NCBI GenBank assembly: GCA_902629495.1
Contig: CACORA010000003.1
Span: 22,839-86,838, forward strand
From: Planctomycetaceae bacterium
GTDB taxonomy: Bacteria > Planctomycetota > Planctomycetia > Pirellulales > UBA1268
DNA length: 64,000 bases
Direction: 5' to 3'
How positions within the stretch are numbered: the first letter of the stretch is position 1; every line of letters begins with the position of its first letter. Below the pieces are notes generated by a model, which was not told where the DNA came from, did no database searches, and saw only the letters and a list, made by a program, of their open reading frames with translations. The position numbers and the translations under genes are program-made. Below are positions 62,654 through 64,000 of this stretch, one piece after another.

Positions 62654-63157
62654 ATGTCCTCATTTGCAGCAGAGCCGGTCCTCCCCGTTCTTCTGACAAA
62701 ACCTCACCGTGATGACGTCCCTCAAGACAAGGTGTTGTGCGAGTACTGTTCTGCAAAGTGTTGTCGATATTTTGCATTAACGCTGGATACGCCAACGACA
62801 CGAGAAGATTTTGAGTTTCTCCGCTGGTTTCTCCTTCATGAACACGCAACCGCTTTTACGGAAGCCGGTGACTGGTATGTCTGTGTGCACACCGTTTGCA
62901 AGCACCTCGAAGAGGATCATCGTTGTGGTATTTATGAAACGCGTCCTTTGATCTGTCGAGAGTACACGACCAAGAATTGTGAATATGAGGACAGTTGGGT
63001 GTACGATCAGTATTTTGAGACAGCCGAACAAGTTGTCGAGTACATGGAAGTAGTGCTTGGTCCTGGTGGGAAAAAAATAGGTGATGGTCGCAAGAAAAAA
63101 AATCGTACAAAATCAATCCGAAGCCCTAAGCCATCACTTCTGCCAGTGATTTTATGA
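62654..63157 (+). CDS. YkgJ-family cysteine-cluster protein
   Basis: The 167-residue protein has the CxxCx3CC motif (C29, C32, C36, C37 in LCEYCSAKCCRYF), then VCVHTVCKHLEEDHRCGIYETRPLICREY, the YkgJ/Fe-S or zinc cluster arrangement. It probably binds a metal cluster and is cytosolic; its role is not known. GGAGG lies five bases before ATG 62654; the ATG at 62612 would add 14 residues. The stop overlaps the hisS ATG (ATGA at 63154-63157). The basic C-terminus (GRKKKNRTKSIRSPK) is unusual. Confidence 0.85.
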   Translation: MSSFAAEPVLPVLLTKPHRDDVPQDKVLCEYCSAKCCRYFALTLDTPTTREDFEFLRWFLLHEHATAFTEAGDWYVCVHTVCKHLEEDHRCGIYETRPLICREYTTKNCEYEDSWVYDQYFETAEQVVEYMEVVLGPGGKKIGDGRKKKNRTKSIRSPKPSLLPVIL

Positions 63158-64000
63158 TTCAGCCACGAACACTTAAGGGCTTTCGCGATCAGTTGCCTGC
63201 TCAGGCGTTGGCCCGTGAAAATATTTTGGACATAGCTAGACGAGTGTATCGTTCGTATGGCTTTTCACCAATCGATACTCCCTCTCTTGAATATCTTGAG
63301 ATTCTCACAGGGAAAGGAAGTGAGGAGACGGATAAACAATTGTATCGATTCAAAGATCACGGAGGGCGCGAAGTTGGTATGCGTTTTGACTTAACGATAC
63401 CCTTTGCCAGATTCTGTGCTCAGCACATTGCGACTCTTGGTGTGCCTTTCAAACGTTATCATATGGCAACAGTATGGCGAGGAGAGAATACTCAACGAGG
63501 TCGCTATCGTGAGTTTATGCAGTGCGATTTCGATACAATCGGTACAACAAGTCCTTTGGCTGATCTTGAGACAGTGTTGGTTGTCCATGATCTCCTGTCG
63601 GCCATCGGTCTTGAGCAATTTACAATTCGAGTGAATGATCGACGTGTACTTTCCGGCATCCTGGAAAAGTTCAATTTGATTGAGATTTCGACAGATGTAT
63701 TACGCTTACTCGATAAGCGTGGCAAGGTTTCAGTAGATACACTTTCGAAGGAAATGCAAAATATTGGAGTATCCCAGGATTCTTCACGTGTGCTACTAGA
63801 AATGGCTGCCCTTGAAGGAAATGCTGACTCTGTACTTTCGCAATTACACTCCCTTGTAGATGGTTCTACGTTGGGGGAAGCTGGTGTTGAGTCTCTTCGT
63901 AGTCTTATAAAGCAGGTGCACGATGTGGGCGTGCCTGACGGGCGTATTACTGTTGATCCATCGATTGCACGTGGTTTGGATTACTACACAGGTATTGTTC
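63154..64000 (+). CDS. hisS: Histidyl-tRNA synthetase (3' end outside the window)
   Basis: The first 282 residues of HisRS are present. They show KGFRDQLP at the start, motif 1/2 segments MRFDLTIPFARF and WRGENTQRGRYREFMQCDFD, and the HisRS signature RGLDYYTGIV at the window end. It charges tRNA-His, which has its own gene at 22.6 kb. Translation is probably coupled to the preceding gene through the ATGA overlap. Confidence 0.95.
   Translation, partial: MIQPRTLKGFRDQLPAQALARENILDIARRVYRSYGFSPIDTPSLEYLEILTGKGSEETDKQLYRFKDHGGREVGMRFDLTIPFARFCAQHIATLGVPFKRYHMATVWRGENTQRGRYREFMQCDFDTIGTTSPLADLETVLVVHDLLSAIGLEQFTIRVNDRRVLSGILEKFNLIEISTDVLRLLDKRGKVSVDTLSKEMQNIGVSQDSSRVLLEMAALEGNADSVLSQLHSLVDGSTLGEAGVESLRSLIKQVHDVGVPDGRITVDPSIARGLDYYTGIV

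Overview
The window looks like chromosomal DNA of a planctomycete, probably a Pirellulales-like marine lineage. The diagnostic content is a DUF1559 pilin-like protein (residue H303 and the 313-314 DG pair form the H-X9-DG motif) next to a small carboxypeptidase-regulatory-like lipoprotein, four secreted sulfatases, an 'LExR' N-terminal motif on an RTX protein, a PQQ-propeller protein, a bacterial topoisomerase VI A subunit, and a planctomycete-type anti-sigma/FecR-like membrane protein. Assignments rest on reading the sequence only; no database search was run. I saw no insertion sequence, integrase, prophage or CRISPR array.

Layout. 0-5 kb: CIA30 protein (cut by the window edge), DUF1559/lipoprotein pair, and a sulfatase-esterase fusion. 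5-10 kb: tRNA-Arg(CCG), a GT2 glycosyltransferase, a small unknown gene, a lipoate ligase-like gene, a HEAT protein, a degenerate AroE-like protein and a TPR protein. 10-18 kb: the FecR-like membrane protein, then a run of same-strand genes: hpf, ptsN, ptsH, ptsI, an RNase E/G gene and rplU. 18-25 kb: UbiD-like decarboxylase, OsmC, rarA, a standalone E2 acyltransferase domain, tRNA-His(GTG), an orphan topoisomerase VI A and a DegT aminotransferase. 25-33 kb: tex facing a minus-strand series lysA, ferredoxin, dprA, prfB (with a programmed +1 frameshift) and infA. 33-43 kb: M50 protease, a membrane protein, the glyA-aguB-aguA polyamine operon, DoxX, aldose epimerase, rhomboid, tandem USP and a halogenase-like flavoprotein. 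43-60 kb: accessory, mostly secreted proteins (three sulfatases, a GH43-like protein, an OmpL-like porin, an RTX/dead-calpain protein, a PQQ-propeller protein) with RNA methyltransferase and other enzyme genes between them. 60-64 kb: recJ, a YkgJ-type Cys-cluster protein and hisS (cut by the window edge).

How genes work together. HPr, EI and an EIIA(Ntr-like) protein next to hpf, with no EIIB or EIIC, suggest a regulatory rather than transport phosphorelay. AguA and AguB together convert agmatine to putrescine. RNase E/G with L21 is a conserved pairing, here separated by a strong hairpin and lacking an adjacent rpmA. The 43-60 kb block suggests degradation of sulfated polysaccharide.

The strongest leads are the orphan Topo VI A subunit, the RTX protein with a calpain domain that has lost its catalytic residues, the sulfatase-esterase fusion, the AroE-like protein lacking its catalytic Lys and Asp, structured RNA leaders before ptsI, rplU and doxX, and two tRNA relics at 53.2 and 57.0 kb.
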